A stretch of 64,000 nt of DNA from Desulfovibrio sp. 86 (GTDB lineage Bacteria; Desulfobacterota; Desulfovibrionia; Desulfovibrionales; Desulfovibrionaceae): positions 620,001 to 684,000 of the forward strand of contig NZ_LR738849.1 in the NCBI RefSeq assembly GCF_902702915.1, in the 5' to 3' direction. The number at the start of each line of letters is the position of its first letter. The first letter of the stretch is position 1. The notes beneath the pieces were generated by a model. That model had not been told where the DNA came from, did no database searches, and saw nothing but the letters and a program-made list of their open reading frames with translations. Positions 16,669 to 24,226 of this stretch are shown one piece after another. A program made the position numbers and the translations under genes.

Positions 16669-18411
16669 CTAGCCCTTTTCCTCTATCCAGTTGAACACGG
16701 TCTTGAGTTCGTCGTGGGTGATGTCAAAAGTGGTGTTGTGCGGGGGAAGCTTTTCATCCGTAAAGAAATCGGGCAGCACGTCCGCGGCCTGGGTGATGCC
16801 CGCGCGGCGGTTGAAGTCGATTTCCGTGGACAGGATGCGCTGGCCCAGAGTCACCACGTCATCACCCGTAAGCTGCCAGCCGAACTTGGCGTTGAGCATG
16901 TCCACAATGGCGGGCAAAGCGTCCGGCACGTCAAGAATGGCAAAAGCCGTGAACAGGCACAGCCCCACGGAGTCCACCGAGGCCGTAGCCACCTGCAGAT
17001 TGCGCGAAAGCTCGATCTGGCCTTCCTTTTTCAGCGGATCAACCGTGCCGCCGCTGCTCAGGATGTTGGCGGTAACGGCATACCCGGCCGTGTGGTCAGC
17101 GCCCATGGGCGACGTGGCGTAGGTAACGCCCTGGCCCTTGACGGCACGCGGGTCATAGGCGGGCAGGCTCTGCCCCTTGACCGTGGGCACCCGGCGCACG
17201 CCGAAAACCCGGCCAGTGGTGGCCGTGCCGCAACCGATGACGCGCCCAAGGGGCGTGCCTTCGCTGATGGCGTGCATGGCGGCCAGCACGGCCTTGGCGT
17301 CGCCGTAAGGAATGCCCCCGCCAGCCATGGCAACGCCCATGGCGACACCCACGTCAATGGTGTCCACGCCGATGTCGTCGCACAGATAGTCATACTGCGA
17401 GATGGCGTCCAGATCCCCGATGCCGGAGTGGGGGCCAAAGGCCCACAGGGTTTCATATTCCGGCCACTTGCTCTGGAACTTGCCTTTCTTGTCGGGCAAA
17501 ATGCCGCTGCAACGGATCATGCAGCCGCTCATGCAGCCATGCGCCACCGTGCCGCCGCGTTCCTTGGTAATCTGGTTCAGCAGCTCGCCGGACACGGCCT
17601 CATGCTTGTCAAACCGGCCCACGGTAAAGTTGGCCGTGGGCAGGCCGCCCGCTTCATGCAGAATGTTCACAAGCACGGCGGTGCCGTACTCCGCAAGGCC
17701 CTTGCTCGTGATGGGATGCTCGGCCAGTGCCTTGGCAAAACGCTTGGATGCGTCGCGGAAAGCCGCTTCGTCCACAAGGGGCTGATTCTTGCCGCCCTCG
17801 GGATTCACGATGATGGCCTTGAGTCCTTTAGAGCCCATAACCGCGCCCACGCCGCCGCGACCGGCATGGCGCATGGGGCGCAACTCGCGGTCGGTAAAGG
17901 CGATGGAGGCGGCGGTGAGCTTGAACTCGCCCGCGCGACCGATGGTCACATAGCTGCAATCACTGCCGTACTTTTCAATAAGCCTGGCCACGGTATCAAA
18001 GTTGTTCAAGCCCGCCGTTTCAGAAGGCACAAGCTTTGCGTGGTCCTTGCTTACTTCAAGCTGCCACCACTGGCCTTCTTCGGCCATGTCTTCAACAATA
18101 ACGGCAAGAATGGCCAAGCGGGCCAGATGGCCGCCGGGCTGACCGCCCGCGTTGGATTCCTTGATGCCTTCGGTAAGCGGGCTTTTACAGCCCACGGAAA
18201 TACGGTTGGCGTTGGGGCTGTTGGTGGCGCCCAACAGGCCAGGCGCGAAAACCAGCTTGTTGTGCGGGCCGATGGGCGTGCAGGTGGGCGGAACTTCACG
18301 CGCCACAATGGCCGAGGTCAGGGCGCGACCGCCAAGGCCCGCATATTCCTGAGGAATTTCTTCAAACACACAGGTTTTTGTCGCCATATTAACGCGCAAA
18401 AAACGAAACAT
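16669..18411 (-). CDS. aor: Tungsten-containing aldehyde:ferredoxin oxidoreductase
   Basis: A 580-residue AOR-family enzyme that oxidises aldehydes to acids with ferredoxin, using a tungsto-bispterin and a [4Fe-4S] cluster. Seen are the N-terminal YAGLGGRALTSAIVA, the pterin-binding region (ESNAGGQPGGHLARLA, RHAGRGGVGAVMGSKGLKA), and cysteines in CMSGCMIRC plus a distal SVGLCLFTAF. The first cysteine spacing is C-x3-C-x3-C, not the C-x2-C-x3-C of the Pyrococcus enzyme. AAGGAGG lies just before the ATG. moaD- and moeB-like genes follow, and tungstate uptake genes are nearby, which supports tungsten as the metal. Confidence 0.9.
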   Translation of the reverse strand: MFRFLRVNMATKTCVFEEIPQEYAGLGGRALTSAIVAREVPPTCTPIGPHNKLVFAPGLLGATNSPNANRISVGCKSPLTEGIKESNAGGQPGGHLARLAILAVIVEDMAEEGQWWQLEVSKDHAKLVPSETAGLNNFDTVARLIEKYGSDCSYVTIGRAGEFKLTAASIAFTDRELRPMRHAGRGGVGAVMGSKGLKAIIVNPEGGKNQPLVDEAAFRDASKRFAKALAEHPITSKGLAEYGTAVLVNILHEAGGLPTANFTVGRFDKHEAVSGELLNQITKERGGTVAHGCMSGCMIRCSGILPDKKGKFQSKWPEYETLWAFGPHSGIGDLDAISQYDYLCDDIGVDTIDVGVAMGVAMAGGGIPYGDAKAVLAAMHAISEGTPLGRVIGCGTATTGRVFGVRRVPTVKGQSLPAYDPRAVKGQGVTYATSPMGADHTAGYAVTANILSSGGTVDPLKKEGQIELSRNLQVATASVDSVGLCLFTAFAILDVPDALPAIVDMLNAKFGWQLTGDDVVTLGQRILSTEIDFNRRAGITQAADVLPDFFTDEKLPPHNTTFDITHDELKTVFNWIEEKG

Positions 18412-18520
18412 GGGGCCTCCTTACAGCGCTGCCGCGCAGTATATGTTTTCGCAATATCTTTTTACACAGCAAGTCTTTAATCGCTTTCTACGGCAGGATC
18501 AGAAAAAACGGCAACTCCCC

Positions 18521-18562
18521 AAAAAAAACGACACGCTTTCATGCCCAAGCGGCACGAAAGCG
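18521..18562 (-). terminator. Rho-independent terminator of the AraC-family gene
   Basis: On the minus strand, CGCTTTCGTGCC, loop GCTTG, then GGCATGAAAGCG, followed by TGTCG and eight T residues (18521-18528 as A on the plus strand). It lies 113 bases after the stop of the AraC-family gene and upstream of the aor promoter region, so it insulates aor from readthrough. Confidence 0.78.
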
Positions 18563-18674
18563 GACAAAAGAAGGACAATACGGCAAATGCGCGCCGCGTG
18601 CGCCGTGTGCAGGGGCTAGCACGAGTTCATCTCAAGGGCTTTGTGGGGGGGGGAAATGGCCGGAATGGACGCAA

Positions 18675-19601
18675 TCAATCTGCTTGATCACTCCTTCCCT
18701 GGGTAAATTTGTGCATGGTTTTGGGGTATTTTTCTGCATCCCGGCCGGGGGGATTGCCAAACATCCTGGAGTACTCACGACTGAATTGCGAAGGACTTTC
18801 ATACCCTACATGATACGCGGCCTCAGCAGCGCCTTTCTGTTCCGCCGTTATGAAGCGCCTGGCTTCGATCAGGCGAAGCTGCTTTTGGAACTGCATGGGC
18901 GTCAGCGTGGTTATCTCTTTAAACCGCTGGTGAAGGCTGGAAATACTCATCTCCGCAATTCCCGCCAACTCGTCTATTCGTAGTGGCTCTCTGAATTTCT
19001 GATTGATATGCGCAATGACTCTGCCCACTTTCTGCAAATTGCCTTCGTGCATGGCCAGGTGTGCAATATGACGCCCATGCACGGATTTCAAAAGACGGTA
19101 GCATACCTCCCTGATGTACATGGGAGCCAGAAACCCGGCATCCCCGGGAGCGTCAAGAAGTCGGGCCAACCGCAGCAGCGGCTCTCCCAAGTCATCATCC
19201 ATGGCGTCCACGAACAGTGAACGGGCGGCCAGCTTGGAGCCGCATGGCAGTATGTTCCCAGCCAGAAAAATCTCCCCGGCCATAGCAAGATCAATTTCCA
19301 CTTGCAGGCATAAGTATGGTTTTTCGGGAGATGCCTTGGTGATCATGCCAATGATGGGCATGGTCACGGGGATGGTCATGTAGTCGCCCACATTGCAGTC
19401 GTAAATTTCCTGCCCGTAGGTTATCGCCTTGGCTCCCTGAATCACCAGGCAGATGCAAGGATTGTATATTTCGGGGAGATGCTCGTTGGGGTTGTCAATC
19501 CGGATGCAAGTCAAGCCCCCTATCCTGGTCTGATTGAACTCTTCCCCGGGGGCATGGCGCGCGACAATGTCCGCCAGTTCCTTGAGCGCCGCATTCTTCA
19601 T
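18675..19601 (-). CDS. AraC-family transcriptional regulator
   Basis: A 308-residue regulator with an N-terminal AraC_N-type cupin domain (IYNPCICLVIQGAKAITYG, VGDYMTIPVTMPIIG) and a C-terminal pair of helix-turn-helix motifs (IDELAGIAEMSISSLHQRFK and AAYHVGYESPSQFSREYSRMFG). The start at 19601 has GAAGG seven bases upstream; longer in-frame starts lack a site. It is divergent from an iron alcohol dehydrogenase, as E. coli yqhC is from yqhD, so an aldehyde-responsive activator of that gene is a reasonable inference. Base composition is less GC-rich than neighbours. Confidence 0.88.
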   Translation of the reverse strand: MKNAALKELADIVARHAPGEEFNQTRIGGLTCIRIDNPNEHLPEIYNPCICLVIQGAKAITYGQEIYDCNVGDYMTIPVTMPIIGMITKASPEKPYLCLQVEIDLAMAGEIFLAGNILPCGSKLAARSLFVDAMDDDLGEPLLRLARLLDAPGDAGFLAPMYIREVCYRLLKSVHGRHIAHLAMHEGNLQKVGRVIAHINQKFREPLRIDELAGIAEMSISSLHQRFKEITTLTPMQFQKQLRLIEARRFITAEQKGAAEAAYHVGYESPSQFSREYSRMFGNPPGRDAEKYPKTMHKFTQGRSDQAD

Positions 19602-19866
19602 GTGCAACCTTCTTCTTATTTCATAAAAAATTATTTTTTGTATTATCAGGCAATGATCGCGGAAGATCGTGTATTCACCATAAGCCCGTAAATCCATAAT
19701 GTCCACCTCAAGCCACACCGAAAGTGCATGAAATATGTCTGGTAATGTAGCGACAGATCGCCAGGAACCCCCTCGCCAGGGAAAAATGCTTCAGATCGTA
19801 GCTGCTGCGCAATAAATATAAAATTGCATTTTTCGGCAATATCAAAAACTACTCAAGGAGAAAAAC
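19602..19866 (+). promoter_or_regulatory. Divergent control region, AraC regulator / alcohol dehydrogenase
   Basis: A 265-bp AT-rich gap. Two direct repeat pairs stand out: CAGATCG at 19754-19760 and 19792-19798, and CGCCAGG at 19759-19765 and 19774-19780. They are plausible half-sites for the AraC-type regulator but no consensus is known for it. No strong -35/-10 pair was assigned. Confidence 0.35.
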
Positions 19867-21033
19867 ATGGTACGGTTCACTATTCCACGTGAAGTTTATT
19901 TCGGTGAAAACGCACTTGACAGACTGGCTTCGGTCAGCGGGACGAAGGCCATGCTGGTGGTCGGTTCAGAGAGATTGAAAAAAGACGGGACGACCGCAAA
20001 GATTCAGTCTCGTTTGAAAAAGGCCGGTATTGAATCTGACATTTTTGCTGGAATCGAGGCGGATCCTTCAATTACAACCGTGATGAAGGGCGTTGCCGCC
20101 ATGAACAGCTATGGCCCTGACTGGATTATCGGCATCGGCGGCGGCTCTCCCATTGACGCCGCCAAAGCCATGTGGATTTTCTATGAACATCCCGACTTCA
20201 CTTTTGAGGAGGCGGCAAAGCCGTTCAACCTTCCCGAACTTCGCCGCAAGGCGCGGTTCATCGCCATCCCTACCACCAGCGGCACCGGTACGGAGGTCAC
20301 ATCGTTTTCCGTTATTACCGATTATGAAACCGGCATGAAATACCCCATTGCGGATTACAATATCACCCCGGATATTGCCATTCTCGACACGAGCCTCGTG
20401 GCCGACATGCCCCTCGCCCTGATTGCGGATACCGGCATGGATGCTCTGACCCATGCCATTGAGGCGTACACATCCACTATGGCAAATCCCATTACTGACG
20501 GTCTGGCCATCAAAGCGATTCAGATGATTGTCCGCGATTTGCCAGCTTCTTATGAAGGGGATGTAACTGCCCGCAACAGCGTCCACCTCGCCCAGTGCAT
20601 GGCGGGAATGGCATTCTCCAACGCCATTCTTGGCGTCGTGCATTCCATGGCCCATAAGACCGGAAGAGTGCTTGACATTGCGCATGGCAGGGCAAACGCC
20701 ATCTACCTCACATACGCCACGCAGTATAACGCCAGAACTGCTCCTGAAAAATACGCCGAGATCGCCCGCTATCTTGGTTTGGAGGGAAAAACCGATGCTG
20801 CATTGGTGACGGCCCTGGTGGATTGCATCAAGAAACTGCGCTCCGACCTGAATATGCCATCCTCTCTCAAGGAGCATGGCACGGACGAAAAGTTTTTTAT
20901 GAGCCAGGTCAAAGAGATAGCCAAGGAGGCAGTCGGAGATCCGTGCACGGGAACAAATCCGCGTCCTGTTTCGGAAGAAGAAATGACTGGGCTGTTTGAA
21001 GCGGTATATTACGGTAAGGACGTCACGTTTTAA
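19867..21033 (+). CDS. Iron-containing alcohol dehydrogenase
   Basis: A 388-residue group III alcohol dehydrogenase. Family marks are the NAD-binding GIGGGSPIDAAKAMW, the PTTSGTGTEVTSFSVI block, and metal ligands in DTGMDALTHAIEAY, GVVHSMAHKTG and DIAHGRANAIYL. It interconverts alcohols and aldehydes with NAD(P). CAAGGAG precedes the ATG. It is divergent from the AraC regulator and near aor, so ethanol-acetaldehyde-acetate conversion with AOR is a plausible route; exact substrate is unknown. Remains of a zinc-type dehydrogenase lie directly downstream. Confidence 0.92.
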   Translation: MVRFTIPREVYFGENALDRLASVSGTKAMLVVGSERLKKDGTTAKIQSRLKKAGIESDIFAGIEADPSITTVMKGVAAMNSYGPDWIIGIGGGSPIDAAKAMWIFYEHPDFTFEEAAKPFNLPELRRKARFIAIPTTSGTGTEVTSFSVITDYETGMKYPIADYNITPDIAILDTSLVADMPLALIADTGMDALTHAIEAYTSTMANPITDGLAIKAIQMIVRDLPASYEGDVTARNSVHLAQCMAGMAFSNAILGVVHSMAHKTGRVLDIAHGRANAIYLTYATQYNARTAPEKYAEIARYLGLEGKTDAALVTALVDCIKKLRSDLNMPSSLKEHGTDEKFFMSQVKEIAKEAVGDPCTGTNPRPVSEEEMTGLFEAVYYGKDVTF

Positions 21034-21099
21034 GCGTCCCACTCCCTTTTCCCCTGTTTATATAACCGGGGAACAACGTTCAACACCTTACGGAACAGC

Positions 21100-21250
21100 A
21101 AGGCGCATCCAGATGTTCTTGTGGCGATTTCCGGCATTGGCGGTCTCGGCCATGATTGAGGTTTCCCCCTTGAAACGCGCCAGGGAAGCATTTGAAGAAA
21201 TGATGGCCGCAAAGACGCATTTCCGCGCGGTTTTGAGCATGTCCCAATAA
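21100..21250 (+). pseudogene. Zinc-type alcohol dehydrogenase remnant
   Basis: From 21100 one frame reads KAHPDVLVAISGIGGLGHD then stop, the Rossmann GxGGLGH segment of zinc alcohol dehydrogenases. From about 21157 another frame reads IEVSPLKRAREAFEEMM and ends THFRAVLSMSQ before TAA at 21250, the family C-terminus. The two pieces abut at GGCCATGATTGAG, so the roughly 100 intervening residues and the whole N-terminus are missing. It is a deletion relic beside the intact iron dehydrogenase. Confidence 0.72.
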
Positions 21251-21251
21251 A

Positions 21252-21300
21252 TAACTACGCCACTGAACACTTTGTATGTGTTTAGTGGCGTAGTTAATTT
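21252..21300 (+). terminator. Strong hairpin after the dehydrogenase remnant
   Basis: TAACTACGCCACT (21252-21264) pairs with AGTGGCGTAGTTA (21284-21296), with an inner AACAC/GTGTT stem, then AATTT. It immediately follows the remnant's stop codon and was probably its terminator; it may now end transcription of the iron dehydrogenase. Confidence 0.7.
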
Positions 21301-21484
21301 ATGTTATGCGGAATCCCTACGAGGGGCGGATTATACCAGCATGGATGGCACTGCCGTCAGCGTGCCGCGCTCAAGCCGGAACTGCGCGCTGGCATGGCTC
21401 AGGATGTCCTGATGATGGTGCGCAACCTGAACCACGGCCATGGCTTTTCACAATGCCACTGCCAGAGCACTTCTGGCGCAAAAA

Positions 21485-22123
21485 TCAGTTCACTTCATTC
21501 CAGTGTCTGCCCAGGCGGATTTCGCGCGCCCCCAGCGTACGGATCAAGGCCGGATCATGCGTGGCGCAGACCACGGTCGCGCCCTCACTGCGGCAGTTCT
21601 CAATGGCGCGCACCATGGCGCGGGCGCTGGATGCGTCCACATTGGCGGTGGGTTCGTCCAGCAGAAGCACCTTGGGCCGCAGCGCCAGCCGCGAGGCAAG
21701 GGCGATCCGCTGCCGCTCGCCGCCCGAAAGTTCGCCGGGGCCGCGCTCCGCGAAATCCCAGGGATTGTCAAAACCAGTCGCGCGCATGCACTGCTCGTAC
21801 ACAAGCTTGAGCGACGCCGCGTCATGCCGCAGCCGCAGGCCCAGCACCACATTGCTGAAAACGCTCATGCGCAGCAAATAGGGGTCCTGAAGCAGCAGGG
21901 TTGCCTCCCGCCTGCCAGTGCCCGCCCCGGCATAGCGCAGTTCGCCCGACACCGGGCGCTCAAGAAAAGCCAGCAGCCGCAGCAGGGTGGATTTACCGCA
22001 GCCATTGGGCCCGGTCAGGGCCACGGCTTCACCCTTGCGCACCTCAAACAGGGGCATGTCCAAAACCTTGCGGCCCCCGTAAATCTGCACAAGGTCGCGC
22101 CCTTCATACAGCAGTTTGCTCAT
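21485..22123 (-). CDS. tupC: Tungstate ABC transporter ATP-binding protein
   Basis: A 212-residue ABC ATPase with Walker A GPNGCGKST, signature ELSGGERQR, Walker B KVLLLDEPTANVD and switch histidine ATHDP. It energises import through TupB. Its ATG overlaps the tupB stop. No C-terminal TOBE domain is present, as in TupC and unlike ModC. The order tupA-tupB-tupC with a TupA-type binding protein supports tungstate rather than molybdate. Confidence 0.9.
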   Translation of the reverse strand: MSKLLYEGRDLVQIYGGRKVLDMPLFEVRKGEAVALTGPNGCGKSTLLRLLAFLERPVSGELRYAGAGTGRREATLLLQDPYLLRMSVFSNVVLGLRLRHDAASLKLVYEQCMRATGFDNPWDFAERGPGELSGGERQRIALASRLALRPKVLLLDEPTANVDASSARAMVRAIENCRSEGATVVCATHDPALIRTLGAREIRLGRHWNEVN

Positions 22124-22815
22124 GCCCGTTCCCTGTGGCGAAAAAAGGCCAACACAAGATTGATGACAAAGGCCATGAGCAGCAAGATGAGGCCGAGCGC
22201 TATGCCCTGGGCAAAATCGCCCTTGCTGGTCTCAAGCGCTATGGCCGTAGTCATGGTGCGGGTGGCATACCGGATGTTGCCCCCAAGCATCATGGCGACG
22301 CCCACCTCGGTGATGACGCGCCCGAAGGCGGTTATGCAGACCATGCCTATGGAATACCGGCACTCCCACAACGAAAGCGCCGTGACCTGCCGGGCATTGG
22401 CCCCCAGCGTCAACAGGGTTTCGCGGCAGCGCGGATCAAGACTTTCCACTGCCTGCGCCGTCCAGGACACCACAATGGGCAGGGCGAGCACCGCCTGCCC
22501 CACGGCCATGCCCGGCAGCGTGAACAGCAGCCCATACTGCCCCAGTGGGCCGCGCGCCGTTATGAAGGCATAGACCAGCAGACCGATGAGCACTGTGGGA
22601 AAAGCCAGAAGCGTGTCTGAAACAAGGCGCAGGGCCCGCCTGCCGGGAAAGGAGCAGTAGCCGAGGGCGAAGCCCATGGGCAGCCCCAGCAGCAGAGCCG
22701 CCGTCATGGCATAGCATGTGGACAGCAGCGTCGCGTAGATGGCGGACAGGGTGGCCGCGTCCATATGCGCAAGAAGAGCCAGCGCGCTGGAAAAACCATT
22801 GACCAGATAGTCCAT
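22120..22815 (-). CDS. tupB: Tungstate ABC transporter permease
   Basis: A 231-residue inner-membrane permease with about five hydrophobic segments and the EAA-type loop (ETLLTLGANARQVTALSLWE) that contacts the ATPase. The start is set at ATG 22815 (MDYLVNGFSSALALL), which gives the usual TupB length; an upstream TTG at 22866 would add 17 residues and neither start has a strong ribosome site. It is coupled to tupC by a 4-bp overlap and lies 95 bp after tupA. Confidence 0.88.
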   Translation of the reverse strand: MDYLVNGFSSALALLAHMDAATLSAIYATLLSTCYAMTAALLLGLPMGFALGYCSFPGRRALRLVSDTLLAFPTVLIGLLVYAFITARGPLGQYGLLFTLPGMAVGQAVLALPIVVSWTAQAVESLDPRCRETLLTLGANARQVTALSLWECRYSIGMVCITAFGRVITEVGVAMMLGGNIRYATRTMTTAIALETSKGDFAQGIALGLILLLMAFVINLVLAFFRHRERA

Positions 22816-22910
22816 ACAAATGCCCGAAAGTTCCTGAAATGACGGCGCGGCGCACTGGCGGCGCAAGCGCGGGAAAAGACTCCCCGCGCCCGCGCCGCAA
22901 TATACGTCAG

Positions 22911-23756
22911 TTATTTACCGGCGTTGGGGAAGAAGAGCTGTTTGCCCTTGAGCTTGTAGTCCGCAATTTTCTGCTGCGTGGCAGGGGCCACCCACCAGTC
23001 CTCGAACTTCTGCGCCAGCTCCTTTTTGACCTTGGGGCACTGGGCGGGATTGACCGCAATGACGCTGTACTGGTTGAAAAGCGCCTTGTCCCCCTCAACA
23101 ATGATGACCAGAGGGTTCTTGTCGCCCATCTTGTCGGCAAAGGTAATCCAGGTTCCACGGTCGGTCAGGGAGTAGGCCTGCTTTTCAGCGGCCATGTTCA
23201 GCGTGGCGATCATGCCCTGACCAGCGGAAAAATATTTGGGATCCTTGTCGGGCGTGATCTGGGCCTGCTTCCAAAGTTTTTCTTCGGCCTTGTGGGTGCC
23301 GGACTGGTCGCCACGGCTCACAAAACCCGCCTTGGCGGAAAAAATGCCGCCAAGCGCCTCGGCAGTGCTCTTTCCCTTTACCTTGGCCGGGTCAGAGGCG
23401 GGGCCCACAATGACAAAGTCATTGTACATGACCTGACGACGGTCAATGCCGTGACCGGCTTTGACAAATTCCATCTCGCTCGCCGGGGCATGCACCAGCA
23501 GCACGTCAGCGTCGCAGTTTTTGGCGATCTCAAGCGCCTTGCCCGTTCCAACGGCCACCCATTTGAGTTCAATGCCCGTTTCCTTTTTGAACATGGGCTC
23601 AAGATATTCCAGCAGGCCGGAGTCCTGAGTGCTGGTGGTGGTTGCCATCATGAGCGTATCCGCAGCCTGGGCGGCTGGGGCCAATGCCAGCGAGCCCAGC
23701 AGGCAGGCGGCCAGAGCGAAACGGGACGCGCAGAACATTTCAGAAATACGGAACAT
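22911..23756 (-). CDS. tupA: Tungstate ABC transporter substrate-binding protein
   Basis: A 281-residue periplasmic protein with a signal peptide (cleavage after AQA near residue 31). The TupA marks are MATTTSTQDSGLLEYL at the mature N-terminus and FVSRGDQSGTHKAEEKLW, which differ from ModA. AGGAG precedes ATG 23756. TupA binds tungstate tightly and selects it over molybdate. It starts the tupABC operon; an inverted repeat at 23819-23844 lies about 63 bp upstream of the start. Confidence 0.92.
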   Translation of the reverse strand: MFRISEMFCASRFALAACLLGSLALAPAAQAADTLMMATTTSTQDSGLLEYLEPMFKKETGIELKWVAVGTGKALEIAKNCDADVLLVHAPASEMEFVKAGHGIDRRQVMYNDFVIVGPASDPAKVKGKSTAEALGGIFSAKAGFVSRGDQSGTHKAEEKLWKQAQITPDKDPKYFSAGQGMIATLNMAAEKQAYSLTDRGTWITFADKMGDKNPLVIIVEGDKALFNQYSVIAVNPAQCPKVKKELAQKFEDWWVAPATQQKIADYKLKGKQLFFPNAGK

Positions 23757-23818
23757 GAGAAACTCCTGTTAAAGATATTTCGTTGCCCGAAGGCAGCGTC
23801 ATGCCACTACATGTGATC

Positions 23819-23844
23819 ATCACGGTATCATCAAAAACCGTGAT
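23819..23844 (-). promoter_or_regulatory. Inverted-repeat operator candidate upstream of tupA
   Basis: ATCACGGT (23819-23826) and ACCGTGAT (23837-23844) are perfect 8-bp arms around a 10-bp AT-rich spacer. The geometry resembles a Xer/dif-type site, fitting the recombinase-derived TunR encoded next door. TunR is the best candidate ligand; a TaoR-type or ModE-type regulator is possible. Confidence 0.55.
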
Positions 23845-24130
23845 ATAAAAGATGGGGCCGAGTGGAAAGTCCCGGCTCTACAGCTGTGGGCATGTCGGCG
23901 GCGGTCAGTATGGCCGGAAGTGTTCAGAAATTATTGCGGAAAAGACCGAGGGGACGTTTAAGGAGGTTCGGGGAAAACCCTGTACGGCACTCAACATCTG
24001 GAGCAGACAGCCTTGCTATGGCGTGACGTCTGGAAAACGTTATGCCTGGGAGACGTTGTGCCTGAAAGACGCTGTCTGTACCCTGCTCCGGATCAGAAAA
24101 TTCATTGTGCCATACTAAAACACAATAAAA

Positions 24131-24188
24131 GTTTTAGGGGGTGGGGGCGTGGGGGAGGGACCCTTTTGCAAAAGGGTCCCTCCCCCAC
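24131..24188 (-). repeat. Palindromic element copy B, after tunR
   Basis: The core is 24149-24188 (GTGGGGGAGGGACCC, TTTTGCAAAA, GGGTCCCTCCCCCAC), a perfect 40-bp palindrome, flanked on the left by GTTTTAGGGGGTGGGGGC. It is oriented on the minus strand and ends 38 bp after the tunR stop, consistent with a 3' end function. Confidence 0.82.
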
Positions 24189-24226
24189 AACGCGTTCCAC
24201 CATAAGATTACATCCAGAAATTACAC

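Larger units (their letters stand above)
23757..24226 (-). other. Gap between tunR and tupA
   Basis: A 470-bp region without a gene. It holds, from right to left, a palindromic element after tunR (24149-24188), a 16-bp tandem repeat (ACGTTATGCCTGGGAG at 24037-24052, ACGTTGTGCCTGAAAG at 24053-24068, then a partial third unit), a small GCCG/CGGC hairpin near 23865, and the inverted-repeat operator candidate at 23819-23844. It must contain the tupA promoter. Confidence 0.55.

Noticed and set aside
16714-18480. A 588-codon open frame antisense to aor
   Set aside because: It is fully covered by the AOR gene, which has all family motifs; the antisense sequence resembles no protein family.
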